Positions 47,427 to 57,620 are shown, counted from the stretch's first letter. The stretch is 64,000 nucleotides of DNA from Methylacidiphilum sp. Yel (GCF_004421185.1 NZ_LXQB01000016.1:1-64000), one strand, 5' to 3'. Notes: generated by a model from the letters alone, not told the origin. Numbers and translations: made by a program.

Positions 47427-49397
47427 ATGCGCAATTCCATTTGCATCCTTGCTGTTTTTTTTCTTCTTTTTGGATGCTCTGGTATTCGAACTCCTCCTGA
47501 AGAACAAAAACTTTTTTTAAAAGAACCATCCATTTCCAATCATGGGAGAAAAACTCTTTACGATCATGTTGTCGATATAGATCCTGGACGTATAAAAAGC
47601 AGAACAAGTAGCTTATTTTACGAACTTCCTCCCAAATCGATTGCTGTTCTACCTTTTGTCAACAAAGATAGTGGGAATTTTTATTTAGACAAAGTTGCCC
47701 TGACTAATCGAAATCCTCAATGGAAAGAACAATATCGGTGGACAAGAGCGCAAAGAGTTAGAAAACTAATCTACGGCAATCTGGCTCAAAGAGAATATTA
47801 TCCCATTAAGTTAGAAAAGGTCGATACGGTATTAAAAGAACATGGAATCAAAAATAGCACAGATCTTTCGAAGATATCTCCTGAAGTTTTAGGCGCATGG
47901 CTTAATGCAGATGCAGTGATATACGGAATAGTCAAAAATTATGAAAGTTATTATGCGGGAATTATTTGTGGTTACAGTATTGCTACAGATGTACAAATGA
48001 TCTCAACAAAAACGGGTGATCAGCTCTTTTATTCTTCAGCCTCTAGAAACCAAGTGGGATTTGATTTTGGATTGAACCCAACTGATTTAGCTATAAATAT
48101 GATTGCCAATGGGACCTATTTAAGAGATGTGGTCTTGAGAAGAGCAGAAGAAGATATTTCAAGAGAAATTGTTTTAAGAATTCCAACTAGAAGGCCATTG
48201 CCCTATTTTCCTCAAACGGAAAAAACAAAGCTTTCTGAAAATCAACCTAAAGCAAAAATAAAGAAAAAAGAATCTCTCAACCATTCTCTAAATTTCCAAA
48301 GTCAATTGTTGGCCAATAAAAAAAATGAGCAGCAACCCATTATGAGACATTCTGTTGGAAATATTCCACAGAATGATGTTATAGCCTTTAATCATCCTAC
48401 CTTTTCTGCTCATTTATTCAGAAAAGAAAAAGAAACTAAAAATGAAATAAAAGAAAAAGAACAAATTAGAAAAGCAGATTTCGCCCTAGCACCAATAGAA
48501 GAAGCAAGGGGGGACCATAACAAGAAGGAACTAGCCTTGCCACCAAACCTTCTCAATTCTGTCTCTCAACAAAGTTTTTTCCTGCCCGAAATTGCTGAAA
48601 AACAACATGGAAAAAAAACCATGTTTGATCGGTTAATTGAAATGGACATTCAAAAACCTGAGGTAATTGTTCATCCCAGTTATTCCAGTAAAAAGTGCGG
48701 TACAATTGCTATCCTTCCTTTTTCAGATCAAGCAACCGGAGGCAACTTACTGATAAATCACATACCACTTTTCCCAAAAACAAAGGAACAAAAGCAAAAT
48801 TGGAGATGGACAGTAGGAAATAGAATACGCAAAGCAATTGCGTGCTATCTTGCACAAAGGGATTTTGACATCCTTAACATTGGCCAAACAGACACGATTT
48901 TAAAATCTCATGGTCTATCCACTATGAAGGATCTACTTAGGGTTCCTCCAAAAACACTAGGCAGATGGCTATCAGTAGACAGTCTAATTTATGGGGAAGT
49001 CACGACCTATGAAGGATTCTATTCTATCGTATGGGCAGCATGGCGGGTTGGGGCAAAGCTTAATCTTGTCTCTACCCATTCGGGGATCACACTTTTAACT
49101 ACACAAGCAACAAGAACCTCTAATCGTTTCATTCCAGCCATTACTCCTATTGATCTAGCTATAGCAGGAGTAACTACCATGACCACTATGATGCGCGATT
49201 ACAAATTACGACAGGCTGAAGAAGAATTATCACGGGAATTGGTTTTGAGTTTTCCAAAGGAAGATAATCTTTCTGAAGCAAAAGAGCCAGGAAAGATCCC
49301 TAGAAGAACAGCCCATAAAATTTCATTTCTAGAAAATTCCTCAAGCAAAAGAAAAGATCCATTTTTGGCTTTAAATGATAACAAAAACGAATTTTAG
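47427..49397 (+). CDS. Lipoprotein with two GNA1162 (DUF799)-like domains
   Basis: The 656-residue protein begins MRNSICILAVFFLLFGCSG, a lipoprotein signal with cleavage before Cys17. Two homologous domains follow, about residues 45-255 and 390-620. The pairs are KTLYDHVVDIDP/KTMFDRLIEMDI, SIAVLPFVNKDSGNFYLD/TIAILPFSDQATGGNLLI, RWTRAQRVRKLIYGNLAQRE/RWTVGNRIRKAIACYLAQRD and LGAWLNADAVIYGIVKNYE/LGRWLSVDSLIYGEVTTYE. GNA1162 proteins are envelope lipoproteins of uncertain role. The internal duplication joined by a charged, low-complexity linker is unusual. It is followed closely by a HlyD-type gene. Confidence 0.85.
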   Translation: MRNSICILAVFFLLFGCSGIRTPPEEQKLFLKEPSISNHGRKTLYDHVVDIDPGRIKSRTSSLFYELPPKSIAVLPFVNKDSGNFYLDKVALTNRNPQWKEQYRWTRAQRVRKLIYGNLAQREYYPIKLEKVDTVLKEHGIKNSTDLSKISPEVLGAWLNADAVIYGIVKNYESYYAGIICGYSIATDVQMISTKTGDQLFYSSASRNQVGFDFGLNPTDLAINMIANGTYLRDVVLRRAEEDISREIVLRIPTRRPLPYFPQTEKTKLSENQPKAKIKKKESLNHSLNFQSQLLANKKNEQQPIMRHSVGNIPQNDVIAFNHPTFSAHLFRKEKETKNEIKEKEQIRKADFALAPIEEARGDHNKKELALPPNLLNSVSQQSFFLPEIAEKQHGKKTMFDRLIEMDIQKPEVIVHPSYSSKKCGTIAILPFSDQATGGNLLINHIPLFPKTKEQKQNWRWTVGNRIRKAIACYLAQRDFDILNIGQTDTILKSHGLSTMKDLLRVPPKTLGRWLSVDSLIYGEVTTYEGFYSIVWAAWRVGAKLNLVSTHSGITLLTTQATRTSNRFIPAITPIDLAIAGVTTMTTMMRDYKLRQAEEELSRELVLSFPKEDNLSEAKEPGKIPRRTAHKISFLENSSSKRKDPFLALNDNKNEF

Positions 49398-49438
49398 TTA
49401 ATGAGTCGTTTGATAGTACAGTAAGCAATTACTTACTT

Positions 49439-50386
49439 ATGAAATTAACAAAAAAATATCCATTGTTCATTCTCATGGCTTTCATTCTTTTAGAAGGGAT
49501 AGTATTCATTTTTTGGAAATATTTCTTGGAGAGGGGGTGTTATCAAAAAACGAAGGATGCGTATATAGCAGCCCATGTTCTTCGCATTGCCACTAAGGTT
49601 TCTGGTTACATTGAAACACTCCTTGTTCAGGATAATTGGGAGGTAAAAAAAGGCGAACTTTTAGTAAAAATTGATAGTAGAGATTATATGTCCAGAGTAG
49701 CTGTGGCCGATGCCATAAGAAAACTTGCTCAAACTGAATGGTTAAGAATCCGCCAACTAAGCGTGATCAATGCGTTAAGTGCTTTCAATTACGATCTAGC
49801 CTTAGCCACTAACGTAATTACTCGTTCTATTTTGCGACTAGAGAGCCTCTCACTGGGTTATACCAATATCTATAGCCCAATAGAAGGAAAAATCACAGCC
49901 CGAAGTATTGAAGAAGGAGAATATGTAAGGGAGGGCCAGTATCTTTTGTCCATTATTTCTGGAAACTACTACTGGATCATTGGTAATTTTAAGGAGAACC
50001 AATTAGAGAACATTCGTCCTGGGCAACTGGCCAAAGTCAGAATCGACGCCTATCCTAAGAAATGGTTCAGAGCTCATGTTGATAGTGTACAAAGAGGGAC
50101 CAAAGGAGCTTTTAGCCCTTATCCTTTGGAAGATCTTTCCCTTAATTATGTGAAAACTACGCAACGAATCCCAGTCAAAATCCTTTTCGATGACAATCAA
50201 AAATTCGATACTTCTAATATTGGCCCTTGGATGACCGCAACAGTAGAGGTAAAAACAAAAGACTGCAAAGCCGTTTATATATTAAGTGTAGTATATTCTT
50301 TTATAACTCTTATTGCTTTTGTTATCCTTGGTAAGATTATGAGAAAGAATATTTTCAAAAACTCACTCCCAACCACTACTTTTTAA
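49439..50386 (+). CDS. HlyD/EmrA-type membrane-fusion protein
   Basis: The 315-residue protein has an N-terminal membrane anchor (residues 9-28, PLFILMAFILLEGIVFIFW). The first lipoyl-like strand set is TKVSGYIETLLVQDNWEVKK, then GELLVKIDSRDY. A helical hairpin follows, and the second lipoyl half (IYSPIEGKITARSIEEGEYV) precedes a beta-barrel with WIIGNFKENQLENIRPGQLA. Such proteins bridge inner-membrane exporters to the outer membrane. A second hydrophobic helix near residues 278-300 is not usual for the family. No exporter gene is adjacent. Its stop overlaps the secY stop on the other strand by 11 bases. Confidence 0.85.
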   Translation: MKLTKKYPLFILMAFILLEGIVFIFWKYFLERGCYQKTKDAYIAAHVLRIATKVSGYIETLLVQDNWEVKKGELLVKIDSRDYMSRVAVADAIRKLAQTEWLRIRQLSVINALSAFNYDLALATNVITRSILRLESLSLGYTNIYSPIEGKITARSIEEGEYVREGQYLLSIISGNYYWIIGNFKENQLENIRPGQLAKVRIDAYPKKWFRAHVDSVQRGTKGAFSPYPLEDLSLNYVKTTQRIPVKILFDDNQKFDTSNIGPWMTATVEVKTKDCKAVYILSVVYSFITLIAFVILGKIMRKNIFKNSLPTTTF

Positions 50387-51866
50387 ACAGAGACACAGTG
50401 ATGCCAGCAATTACAAGAATACCAATAAAAGTATAAATCCACACCAACGTTCCTTCTTTTGTAACATTTGCCACCACTGGGCTTCCAGCCACTTTCCCAA
50501 CCTTTTTCTTTCTAAGAAAACCATCGTAATTTCTTTGAAGTAAATAGGTTTCTGCTTGTCGCATTGTATCCAATATTACTCCCACAACAATGAGCAAACT
50601 TGTCCCGCCAAAAAATTGTGCTGTGATAGCAGGAATGCCCAGAAGAGTTTGAACTACCATAGGTAAGACAGCTAAAATAGATAAAAAAATAGCTCCCGCT
50701 AAGGTCAATCTTGTCATCGAGTAATCAAGGAACTCAGCGGTTGGCGCTCCCGGTCTAATTCCAGGAATAAAGCCACCATGTTTTTTTAAATCATCAGCAA
50801 TCTGAACAGGATTGAATTGGGTCGCCACCCAAAAATAAGAAAAGAAGAAAATCAACACCACTGAAAGGGCATAATAGAGGCCTCCAGCAGATAAAGAATT
50901 AGCAATCCTGGCGGCAACGGCAGAATTGGGGACTACAAATCCTATTATAGTCGAGGGGAATAACAGAATGGCTTGAGCAAAAATGATAGGCATCACCCCT
51001 GCATAATTCACTTTCAGAGGCAAAAAAGAAGTCTGTCCGCCATAGACCCTATTCCCTCGTACCTGCTTAGCATAATGAATAGTGATTTTTCGCATAGCCT
51101 GAGTCATTGCCACCGTTGCCGCAATGACACCAAACAAAAAGAGGAGAAGTAGGGCAATTAAAAAGGGACTTGATGCGGTGATGCTTGAGGGGGATATCAG
51201 TTTTGACCATCCTTGAACCAGTCCTGCAGGCAATCTGGCCAGAATCCCTATGGTGATAATCAAAGAAACCCCATTACCAATTCCTTTGTCGGATATTTGT
51301 TCCCCTAGCCACATGAGCAATAACGTCCCTGTGGTCAAACTGATCATAGTTATAAGTCTAAAGCTCCAACCCGGTTCAGGAACCAGTGGACTCCCCAGTT
51401 TTTCTATTATCCCGTGTATCCCATGAAGCAAAGGTATACTTTCAGGATTTTCAAAACCTATGGCAAGTAAATATCCTTGGAAAAGACATAGTAGAACGGT
51501 TAAAAGCCTGGAATATTGGGTTAATTTCTGCCTACCCCCTTCTTCTCTTGCAAGCTTGCCAAGAGTCGGAACAACGGTAGTCAACAGTTGCATCATAATG
51601 CTTGCACTTATATAAGGCATGACACTTAAAGAAAAAATGGCACAATTTTCAAGTGCTCCACCACTGAAAAGATTCAGCATCCCCACCACCGAACCCTGAG
51701 CTTGTTGGTCAACAACGGTCCGGAAAAATTCTCCTAGGACATTAGGATTGACCCCTGGACAAGGTATAGCTGAACCAAGCCTTATAATTATGATAACTCC
51801 CAAAGTAAATAGGATTCTAGATCTTAGTTCAGGAATTTTAAAAATATTGACAAAGGCATTAAGCAT
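50376..51866 (-). CDS. secY: Preprotein translocase subunit SecY
   Basis: SecY forms the protein-conducting channel with SecE and SecG in the inner membrane. The 496-residue protein has ten hydrophobic segments, the plug-region text LGSAIPCPGVNP, KGIGNGVSLIITIGI and the cytosolic loop PGIRPGAPTAEFLDY. It is the last gene seen in the spc part of the ribosomal operon, about 120 bases after rplO; no adk or map follows. It is somewhat longer than E. coli SecY (443) because of loop insertions. Its end converges with the HlyD-type gene. Confidence 0.97.
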   Translation of the reverse strand: MLNAFVNIFKIPELRSRILFTLGVIIIIRLGSAIPCPGVNPNVLGEFFRTVVDQQAQGSVVGMLNLFSGGALENCAIFSLSVMPYISASIMMQLLTTVVPTLGKLAREEGGRQKLTQYSRLLTVLLCLFQGYLLAIGFENPESIPLLHGIHGIIEKLGSPLVPEPGWSFRLITMISLTTGTLLLMWLGEQISDKGIGNGVSLIITIGILARLPAGLVQGWSKLISPSSITASSPFLIALLLLFLFGVIAATVAMTQAMRKITIHYAKQVRGNRVYGGQTSFLPLKVNYAGVMPIIFAQAILLFPSTIIGFVVPNSAVAARIANSLSAGGLYYALSVVLIFFFSYFWVATQFNPVQIADDLKKHGGFIPGIRPGAPTAEFLDYSMTRLTLAGAIFLSILAVLPMVVQTLLGIPAITAQFFGGTSLLIVVGVILDTMRQAETYLLQRNYDGFLRKKKVGKVAGSPVVANVTKEGTLVWIYTFIGILVIAGITVSLFKK

Positions 51867-51983
51867 GGACTTATCATCAATATAATTTTAAAGAATTTTA
51901 CAATTCCACAGTTTTTTATTCATTCTACCCAGAGAACATTCTAGACAATTACTCCAGATTATAGATAAAAATGGAATAAAAAC

Positions 51984-52427
51984 CTATTGAATCAATACAA
52001 TCTTGCCGCCTACTTTTTCGATTTTTTCTTTTGCAGAAGTACTCACGGCATGGACTTTAAAAACATAGGCTCTACTGATTTCTCCTTTTCCTAATATCTT
52101 TATCCCCTCGACTCTTCCTTTGACTAATCCCAATTTCCTTAACAAGTTTTCGTCTATTATCTCCTCAGTAATTCCCTCGATGGAGCTAAGATTAACAGGT
52201 GCATACTGAATATGAAAGCGCTTATTATTAAATCCTCTTTTGGGGATTCTTCGGATAAGTGGCATTTGACCGCCTTCAAAACCTATTCGTATCGATCCCC
52301 CAGAGCGTGCTTTCTGTCCTTTATGCCCTCTGCCACTAGTTTTGCCATGACCTGAACTTTCTCCACAGCCAACCCTTTTTTTTCTCTTCTTGGCTCCTAT
52401 TGCAGGTTTGATATCATTAAGCATCAT
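51984..52427 (-). CDS. rplO: Ribosomal protein uL15
   Basis: The 147-residue protein of the large subunit shows the typical N-terminal glycine-rich arm (RVGCGESSGHGKTSGRGHKG) and GFEGGQMPLIRRIPKRGFNN. The C-terminal globular part is complete. It follows rpsE by 43 bases. In many bacteria rpmD (bL30/uL30) separates these two genes; it is absent here, and the gap is too small to hold it. Confidence 0.96.
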   Translation of the reverse strand: MMLNDIKPAIGAKKRKKRVGCGESSGHGKTSGRGHKGQKARSGGSIRIGFEGGQMPLIRRIPKRGFNNKRFHIQYAPVNLSSIEGITEEIIDENLLRKLGLVKGRVEGIKILGKGEISRAYVFKVHAVSTSAKEKIEKVGGKIVLIQ

Positions 52428-52470
52428 AACTGGTTCCTTATAAAATCATTCTCATTGTCAGCTTACATTG

Positions 52471-53109
52471 TTATTTTTTAGAGGAAAGATTTATTTCTTT
52501 TCCTCTTCTCTGAAAAACTTCGTCTCGAGATTTCAATTGAGCTAATGCTTTAAAAGTAGCTTTAGCCACATTGTAGGGATTCTTTGAACCTAACGATTTC
52601 GTTAAAACATCCTTGATACCTGCTGCTTCCAATATAGAACGAACCGTAACCCCGGCAATAATCCCAGTGCCTGGAGAAGCAGGCTTTAACAACACTTTTC
52701 CTCCACTAAATTCTCCTATCACCTCATGTGGAATGGTATCACCGTTTCTCATTATCTGTTCCATATTTTTTCGAGCATTTTCTGTAGCCTTCTTGACAGC
52801 GTCAGTTACTTCATTTGCCTTTCCAAAACCTAATCCAATCTGTCCAGCCCTATCGCCTACAACTACTAAGGCCCCAAAACTATACCGTCTACCACCCTTT
52901 ACTACCTTTGCACACCGGTTCACATAGATGACCCTATCCATCAACTCTTCATGGAAAGACTCATCCTGTCTAAGATCTTTCTTTTCAAAATGACGCCGAA
53001 TCCTTTTTTTAGAGCCTTTAGGCTCTATAGCCCCTTCCTCTTCTTTTGAAATATAGGAAGACTTTTCCTCTAAAATTGCAGGTGAGATAGAATTTTCTTT
53101 TGAATTCAT
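52471..53109 (-). CDS. rpsE: Ribosomal protein uS5
   Basis: The 212-residue small-subunit protein contains the double-stranded RNA-binding fold (VIYVNRCAKVVKGGRRYSFG, then GDRAGQIGLGFGKANEVTDA) and the C-terminal IIAGVTVRSILEAAGIKDVL. An N-terminal extension of about 55 charged residues (KEEEGAIEPKGSKKRIRRHF) precedes the domain and makes it longer than the usual ~165. It lies 4 bases after rplR. The protein affects decoding accuracy. Confidence 0.96.
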   Translation of the reverse strand: MNSKENSISPAILEEKSSYISKEEEGAIEPKGSKKRIRRHFEKKDLRQDESFHEELMDRVIYVNRCAKVVKGGRRYSFGALVVVGDRAGQIGLGFGKANEVTDAVKKATENARKNMEQIMRNGDTIPHEVIGEFSGGKVLLKPASPGTGIIAGVTVRSILEAAGIKDVLTKSLGSKNPYNVAKATFKALAQLKSRDEVFQRRGKEINLSSKK

Positions 53110-53113
53110 TCTT

Positions 53114-53473
53114 TTAAAACTCCAATCCTTTTGCTCTTGCAGAATCTGCTAAGGCTTTGACTTTCCCATGATATAAGAATCCCCCTCGATCAAAAACTAC
53201 TTTACTTATTTTCTTTTCTTGCGCCCGTATAGCAATGGCTTCTCCCAATTTTGCTGCCCCATTGATATTTGGTTTTAGTTCGGAAAATGCTTTTTCTCTA
53301 GTCGATGCACTAACAAGAGTTTTTCCTTCTTCATCATTTATTATTTGGAGATAGATATGTTTGTTAGAAATATGAACACTTAACCGCGGTCTTTGCGATG
53401 TGCCAAAAACTTTTTTCCTTATTCTCAGATGACGAATCTTTCTTGCTTCCAATCTATTTTTTCTCATAGCCAA
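53114..53473 (-). CDS. rplR: Ribosomal protein uL18
   Basis: The 119-residue protein binds 5S rRNA in the large subunit. It shows [21 protein letters not shown] and the C-terminal [21 protein letters not shown], typical of the family. It lies between rplF and rpsE with short gaps of 9 and 4 bases, as in other spc operons. Confidence 0.96.
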   Translation of the reverse strand: MAMRKNRLEARKIRHLRIRKKVFGTSQRPRLSVHISNKHIYLQIINDEEGKTLVSASTREKAFSELKPNINGAAKLGEAIAIRAQEKKISKVVFDRGGFLYHGKVKALADSARAKGLEF

Positions 53474-53482
53474 TTTCCCTTC

Positions 53483-54022
53483 CTATTTTTGAGCTGTCTT
53501 CCCCGCTTTTCTTCGGATTTGTTCATCCGCATATCTTATCCCTTTTCCCTTATAGGGCTCCGGAGGATAAAACCCTCGAATATCCGCTGCCACCGCCCCT
53601 ACTAAACATTTATCAATCCCTTCTACCGTCAACTTTGTATTGTCTTGGACTTTTACCGTTACTCCTTCGGGGATTTCATAAACAACAGGATGAGAAAAGC
53701 CTAATTGCATCACTAACTTTCTTCCTTCAACCGAAGCTTTAAAGCCAATGCCGTGTATTTCCAATTTTTTTTGAAAACCCTCCTGAACCCCTACAAGGGC
53801 ATTATACAGTAGGGATCTATGCAATCCATGCATCGCCTTGGCCTGGCGACTTTCGGATACATTTTCCACCACTAAAGTATTATCACGCTTATGAACTTTC
53901 AAAAAGTCGGGCAATGAATGAGAAAGCTTTCCCTTTTTCCCCACAAAAGTTACAACATTCTTATCGATAGTCAGTTGTAACCCATCCGGCAATTTAATAG
54001 GCATCTTTCCAATTCTTGACAT
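53483..54022 (-). CDS. rplF: Ribosomal protein uL6
   Basis: The 179-residue protein starts MSRIGKMPIKLPDGLQL and has the two L6 repeats, with the C-terminal signature GFYPPEPYKGKGIRYADE. It sits on the large subunit near the GTPase-associated centre. Length and motifs are normal. It follows rpsH by 13 bases. Confidence 0.97.
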   Translation of the reverse strand: MSRIGKMPIKLPDGLQLTIDKNVVTFVGKKGKLSHSLPDFLKVHKRDNTLVVENVSESRQAKAMHGLHRSLLYNALVGVQEGFQKKLEIHGIGFKASVEGRKLVMQLGFSHPVVYEIPEGVTVKVQDNTKLTVEGIDKCLVGAVAADIRGFYPPEPYKGKGIRYADEQIRRKAGKTAQK

Positions 54023-54035
54023 GTTTCAACCCCTC

Positions 54036-54422
54036 TTAATAAATCGATAACAAAAGTTCTCCCCCCACTCGCATTTTCTTTGCTTTATGCCCTGCCATTA
54101 TTCCTTTCGATGTAGAAAGGATGCAAATTCCTAAACCTCTTAATACATTGGGAATTTCTTTAAATCCAACATATTGCCGTAATCCAGGCTTACTTATCCT
54201 TTTTATTTTGGTTATAAGAGCCGGATCTTTGATAGTTAGCTTCAATACAAATATATTTTTACCAATGGCTATTTTTTCAGATTTTTCTAAATACCCCTCA
54301 TCCAGCATCACTTTAGCGATTTGCTCTTTAATCCGAGAATAAGGAACAGTTAATTCTTTTTTCTTCGCATATGCAGCATTTTGCAATGCAGAACAGAAAT
54401 CAGCAATAGGATCCGTTGTCAT
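54036..54422 (-). CDS. rpsH: Ribosomal protein uS8
   Basis: The 128-residue small-subunit protein starts MTTDPIADFCSALQNAAYAK and ends with the rRNA-binding signature STSKGIMAGHKAKKMRVGGE. It nucleates assembly of the 30S central domain and in many bacteria represses the spc operon. It lies 15 bases after rpsN. Confidence 0.97.
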   Translation of the reverse strand: MTTDPIADFCSALQNAAYAKKKELTVPYSRIKEQIAKVMLDEGYLEKSEKIAIGKNIFVLKLTIKDPALITKIKRISKPGLRQYVGFKEIPNVLRGLGICILSTSKGIMAGHKAKKMRVGGELLLSIY

Positions 54423-54437
54423 ATTTCCTTTCCCTGT

Positions 54438-54623
54438 TTACCAACTAGCTTTAATTACCCCCGGAATTTCTCCCCATGAAGCTAATTCTCTAAATTGAAT
54501 CCTACTAAGCCCAAATTTCCTCATATAAGCCCTCCGCCTCCCGGAGATTTGGCATCGGTTATACTTTCTTGTACTAAATTTCGGTTTTCTCTTTTGCTTT
54601 GCTATCCACGCTTTGGTAGCCAT
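54438..54623 (-). CDS. rpsN: Ribosomal protein uS14, short form without zinc cysteines
   Basis: The 61-residue protein has the short type of S14 ([20 protein letters not shown], then [20 protein letters not shown]). Short S14 normally binds zinc through CxxC...CxxC. Here the four positions read C-x-x-S and S-x-x-Q, so only one cysteine remains and zinc binding is unlikely. It is a zinc-independent protein with the short architecture. Its place between rplE and rpsH is standard. Confidence 0.95.
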   Translation of the reverse strand: MATKAWIAKQKRKPKFSTRKYNRCQISGRRRAYMRKFGLSRIQFRELASWGEIPGVIKASW

Positions 54624-54652
54624 ATTATACCTCCCCTTACTCTTAGCTCTCT

Positions 54653-55243
54653 TTAAGCAGATACAGCAGATAAAACGAGCGGTTTATTCTTTTCTCCAAT
54701 GAACGGAAAACCCATCGCCGAAAGAAGATCGATTGCCTCTTTCTTTGTCTTCGCAGTGGTGACAATCGTCAGGTCAAATCCTAGATTCCTCTTAATGTTT
54801 TCAATATCTACTTCAGGAAAAATTGTATGATCTTTAATACCTATTGTATAATTACCTTGGGAATCAAAAGAACGAGTAGGAAGACCCCTAAAATCCCTGA
54901 CCCTGGGTAAAGCCGCCCAGACAAATCTTTCCAAAAACTCATACATTCTCGCTCCCCTTAATGTGACCATACAGCCAATCTCTTGACCTTTTCTTAACTT
55001 AAAATTGGAAATACTTTTTTTCGCTCTCGTCTTTACTGGCTTCTGCCCTGTTATTAATGCAAGCTCCTTGACTGCTTCCTCTAAGGCTACTTTTATATCC
55101 CCAGAGGAACCCACACAGCAATTAATGGTGATTTTTACTATTTTGGGCACCTCATGGATGTTCCTATAGTTATTTAAAGCCATCAGATGAGGAACCACTA
55201 TTTCCTTGTAGGCTTTCCAAAAGGTGGGCATATCACTTTTCAT
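54653..55243 (-). CDS. rplE: Ribosomal protein uL5
   Basis: The 196-residue 5S-rRNA-binding protein contains [37 protein letters not shown] and the C-terminal [20 protein letters not shown]. It is slightly longer than the usual ~180. The start could also be the second Met (MPTFWKAY). It follows rplX by about 65 bases. Confidence 0.97.
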   Translation of the reverse strand: MKSDMPTFWKAYKEIVVPHLMALNNYRNIHEVPKIVKITINCCVGSSGDIKVALEEAVKELALITGQKPVKTRAKKSISNFKLRKGQEIGCMVTLRGARMYEFLERFVWAALPRVRDFRGLPTRSFDSQGNYTIGIKDHTIFPEVDIENIKRNLGFDLTIVTTAKTKKEAIDLLSAMGFPFIGEKNKPLVLSAVSA

Positions 55244-55307
55244 TTTCTTTGGGTACTTCCTTTATATTAGCCAACATGCCATCAAACCCTTTTGCAAGGG
55301 TTATCTT

Positions 55308-55622
55308 TTATGCTTCGGTTGTTGAAGTGCTCTTCTTTTTTTTCTGTCTTTCTTCCCATCTTGAAAAAAGCATAACGTTTGAAATTGAAATGGGCATTTC
55401 TTTTTCAATAATACCTCCTTGTGGATTTTCTTGGGTAGGCCGTACCGCTTTTTTCATCATCCTAATTCCTTCCACTATGACTTTACTTTTTTGTCTGAGA
55501 ACCTGCAAGACTTTCCCCTTTTTGCCACGTTCACTGCCCGATATAACGATGACCTCATCGCCCCGTTTTACAGGAAATTTTTTTAATGGAATAATGCACT
55601 TTTTTTCTCCCCTTTTCTTCAT
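55308..55622 (-). CDS. rplX: Ribosomal protein uL24
   Basis: The 104-residue protein has the KOW motif ([20 protein letters not shown]) and [20 protein letters not shown], with a lysine-rich tail. It initiates assembly of the 50S subunit. Its start overlaps the rplN stop by four bases, indicating translational coupling. Confidence 0.96.
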   Translation of the reverse strand: MKKRGEKKCIIPLKKFPVKRGDEVIVISGSERGKKGKVLQVLRQKSKVIVEGIRMMKKAVRPTQENPQGGIIEKEMPISISNVMLFSRWEERQKKKKSTSTTEA

Positions 55623-55984
55623 ACTACCTCCGGCGCAAGGGAAAGAATTTTTATAAAATTCTTTTCGCGCAATTCTCGAGCTACAGGACCAAATATTCGA
55701 GTTCCTTTAGGATTAGATTCTTTATCGATGATGACGATAGCATTATTATCAAATTTAAGATAGGAGCCATCACTTCTCCTAATCGGGCTTCTAGTCCGTA
55801 CCACCACCGCTCTTACCACCTCTCCCTTTTTTACCGATCCATTAGGAATGGCATCTTTGACCGAAGCAGTAATAATATCCCCCACTTTTGCAACCAATGT
55901 TTTTCTACCAATCACTCCGATCATGGTCGCTTTTTTTGCTCCTGTATTATCGGCGACCTCTAACCAACTACGTATCTGAAGCAT
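55619..55984 (-). CDS. rplN: Ribosomal protein uL14
   Basis: The 121-residue protein begins [20 protein letters not shown] and contains [20 protein letters not shown] and [20 protein letters not shown]. It lies at the subunit interface of the 50S particle. Length is typical. It overlaps rplX by four bases. Confidence 0.97.
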   Translation of the reverse strand: MLQIRSWLEVADNTGAKKATMIGVIGRKTLVAKVGDIITASVKDAIPNGSVKKGEVVRAVVVRTRSPIRRSDGSYLKFDNNAIVIIDKESNPKGTRIFGPVARELREKNFIKILSLAPEVV

Positions 55985-56006
55985 TTCTTGACCCCCTTCC
56001 CATTTA

Positions 56007-56300
56007 CTATGATTTTAAAACCTCTACCACTTTCCACCTCTTCAAGCGACTCAATGGGCGACACTCTTGAATTCGAACTTTATCTCCTTCTTTGGCAATA
56101 CCTTCTTCATCATGTGCATAAAACTTTTTTCTCACCAAAACAACCTTTTTATATAAAGGATGGGACTTATGCCTAGATACAAGGACGACAGCAGTTTTCG
56201 CCATTTTCGTCGATACCACCGTGCCTATCTTCTCCTTCGGTTTTCTTTTAGATAGGGCTTTCTCATTGGCAACAGTTTTGAGTTCCATATTCTCTTCCAT
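56007..56300 (-). CDS. rpsQ: Ribosomal protein uS17
   Basis: The 97-residue small-subunit protein has [20 protein letters not shown] and the signature [20 protein letters not shown]. An N-terminal extension of about 23 residues ([20 protein letters not shown]) is a little longer than usual. It follows rpmC by 15 bases. Confidence 0.96.
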   Translation of the reverse strand: MEENMELKTVANEKALSKRKPKEKIGTVVSTKMAKTAVVLVSRHKSHPLYKKVVLVRKKFYAHDEEGIAKEGDKVRIQECRPLSRLKRWKVVEVLKS

Positions 56301-56315
56301 CTTAATCCCCCCCTT

Positions 56316-56528
56316 TTACTTACCTTCTTCTGCGAACTTTTGCTTGGATATCGTTTTAATCCGTGCTATCAGCTTTTTCAATTCCTTGATGCGCGATGGC
56401 TTTTCCAGCTGAGCCGTTGATTTTTGCATTCGCAACCGAAAAAGTTCCTCCCGGCATTCCTGTTCTTTAACTAAAAGCTCCTGCTTTCCTAGCGATCTTA
56501 ATTCAGTGAGCAGATTTTTGCTTTTCAT
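56316..56528 (-). CDS. rpmC: Ribosomal protein uL29
   Basis: The 70-residue helical protein contains [20 protein letters not shown] and [20 protein letters not shown], the two-helix pattern of L29 at the peptide exit tunnel. Its start overlaps the rplP stop by four bases. Confidence 0.95.
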   Translation of the reverse strand: MKSKNLLTELRSLGKQELLVKEQECREELFRLRMQKSTAQLEKPSRIKELKKLIARIKTISKQKFAEEGK

Positions 56529-56950
56529 ACTTTAATCAACCTCTCCCTAGTTATAAAACGGGTGTGAATCGGAAGCTTTGCGGCAGCAAGCCTCATTGCC
56601 TCCTTAGCCACTGATTCTGGTAGTCCATCCAGTTCAAAAAGTACTCTACCCGGTAGGACAACAGCAACCCAAAATGCAGGTTGGCCTTTACCTTTACCCA
56701 TACGAGTTTCTGGAGGTCGCGCCGTTACAGATTTATCAGGAAAAATTCTAATCCATAACCTACCTTTCCTTTTTACATTGCGCATGATAGCAACACGCGC
56801 TGCTTCTATTTGGGTATTAGTGATCCAGGCTCTCTCCAAAGCCTGCATTCCATAAGATCCAAAAGCCAATTCAGTTCCTCGCGTCGCGTTCCCTTTTCGG
56901 CTGCCACGCTGACTTTTCCTATATTTTACTCTTCGAGGCAATAGGGGCAT
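56525..56950 (-). CDS. rplP: Ribosomal protein uL16
   Basis: The 141-residue protein starts [20 protein letters not shown] and has [20 protein letters not shown] and the C-terminal [12 protein letters not shown]. It organises the A-site side of the 50S subunit. Length and sequence are typical. Confidence 0.97.
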   Translation of the reverse strand: MPLLPRRVKYRKSQRGSRKGNATRGTELAFGSYGMQALERAWITNTQIEAARVAIMRNVKRKGRLWIRIFPDKSVTARPPETRMGKGKGQPAFWVAVVLPGRVLFELDGLPESVAKEAMRLAAAKLPIHTRFITRERLIKV

Positions 56951-56972
56951 ATAGAAATCTCCTGCTAAACTA

Positions 56973-57620
56973 TTAAACGACCGCCGTCGCTATATCTTCC
57001 TTTCTACAAATCCATACTTTCACTCCAATTTTTCCAGCTACCGTCAGAGCTTCTGCAAACCCATAATCAATATCTGCTCTGAGAGAATGAAGTGGAACTT
57101 TGCCTTCATGATACCGCTCAGCCCTAGCAATCTCCGCTCCACCTAACCTTCCTGCACATCTTACCTTAATCCCCATTGCTCCAGCATCCATAGTCAGTTG
57201 TATAGCCCTTTTGATTGCCCTTCGATAAGCCACCCTTCTTTCAATCTGCAGGGCAATATTTTCAGCTATCAGCTGGGCTTCAAGTTCTGGATGTTTAACT
57301 TCTTTAACATCAATTAAAACTTCCCTTCCTTTTTCAACAATATTAGCAATCTCCTCTTTGATCTTATCGAGTTCAGCCGCTCTTCTCCCAATAACCAACC
57401 CTGGCCGAGCTGTATGAATATTGATCCGTACACGGTTTCCAGCTCTTTCTATAACAATCTTTGATACAGCAGCTGATTCCAACCGTTTTTTAATAAATTT
57501 CCTAATCTGATAGTCTTCCCAAATAAATCTAGGAAAAGTTTTTTTATCCGCGTACCAAATCGATCGCCATTGTCTATTAACTGGCAGCCTAAATAGAATT
57601 GGGTTTACTTTTTGTCCCAT
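56973..57620 (-). CDS. rpsC: Ribosomal protein uS3
   Basis: The 215-residue protein begins [20 protein letters not shown], has the KH domain ([20 protein letters not shown]) and the C-terminal [20 protein letters not shown]. It forms part of the mRNA entry channel. It lies 20 bases after rplV. Confidence 0.97.
   Translation of the reverse strand: MGQKVNPILFRLPVNRQWRSIWYADKKTFPRFIWEDYQIRKFIKKRLESAAVSKIVIERAGNRVRINIHTARPGLVIGRRAAELDKIKEEIANIVEKGREVLIDVKEVKHPELEAQLIAENIALQIERRVAYRRAIKRAIQLTMDAGAMGIKVRCAGRLGGAEIARAERYHEGKVPLHSLRADIDYGFAEALTVAGKIGVKVWICRKEDIATAVV

Noticed and set aside
50003-50200. Short minus-strand frame inside the HlyD-type gene
   Set aside because: It lies fully within a well-supported gene and has no features of its own.
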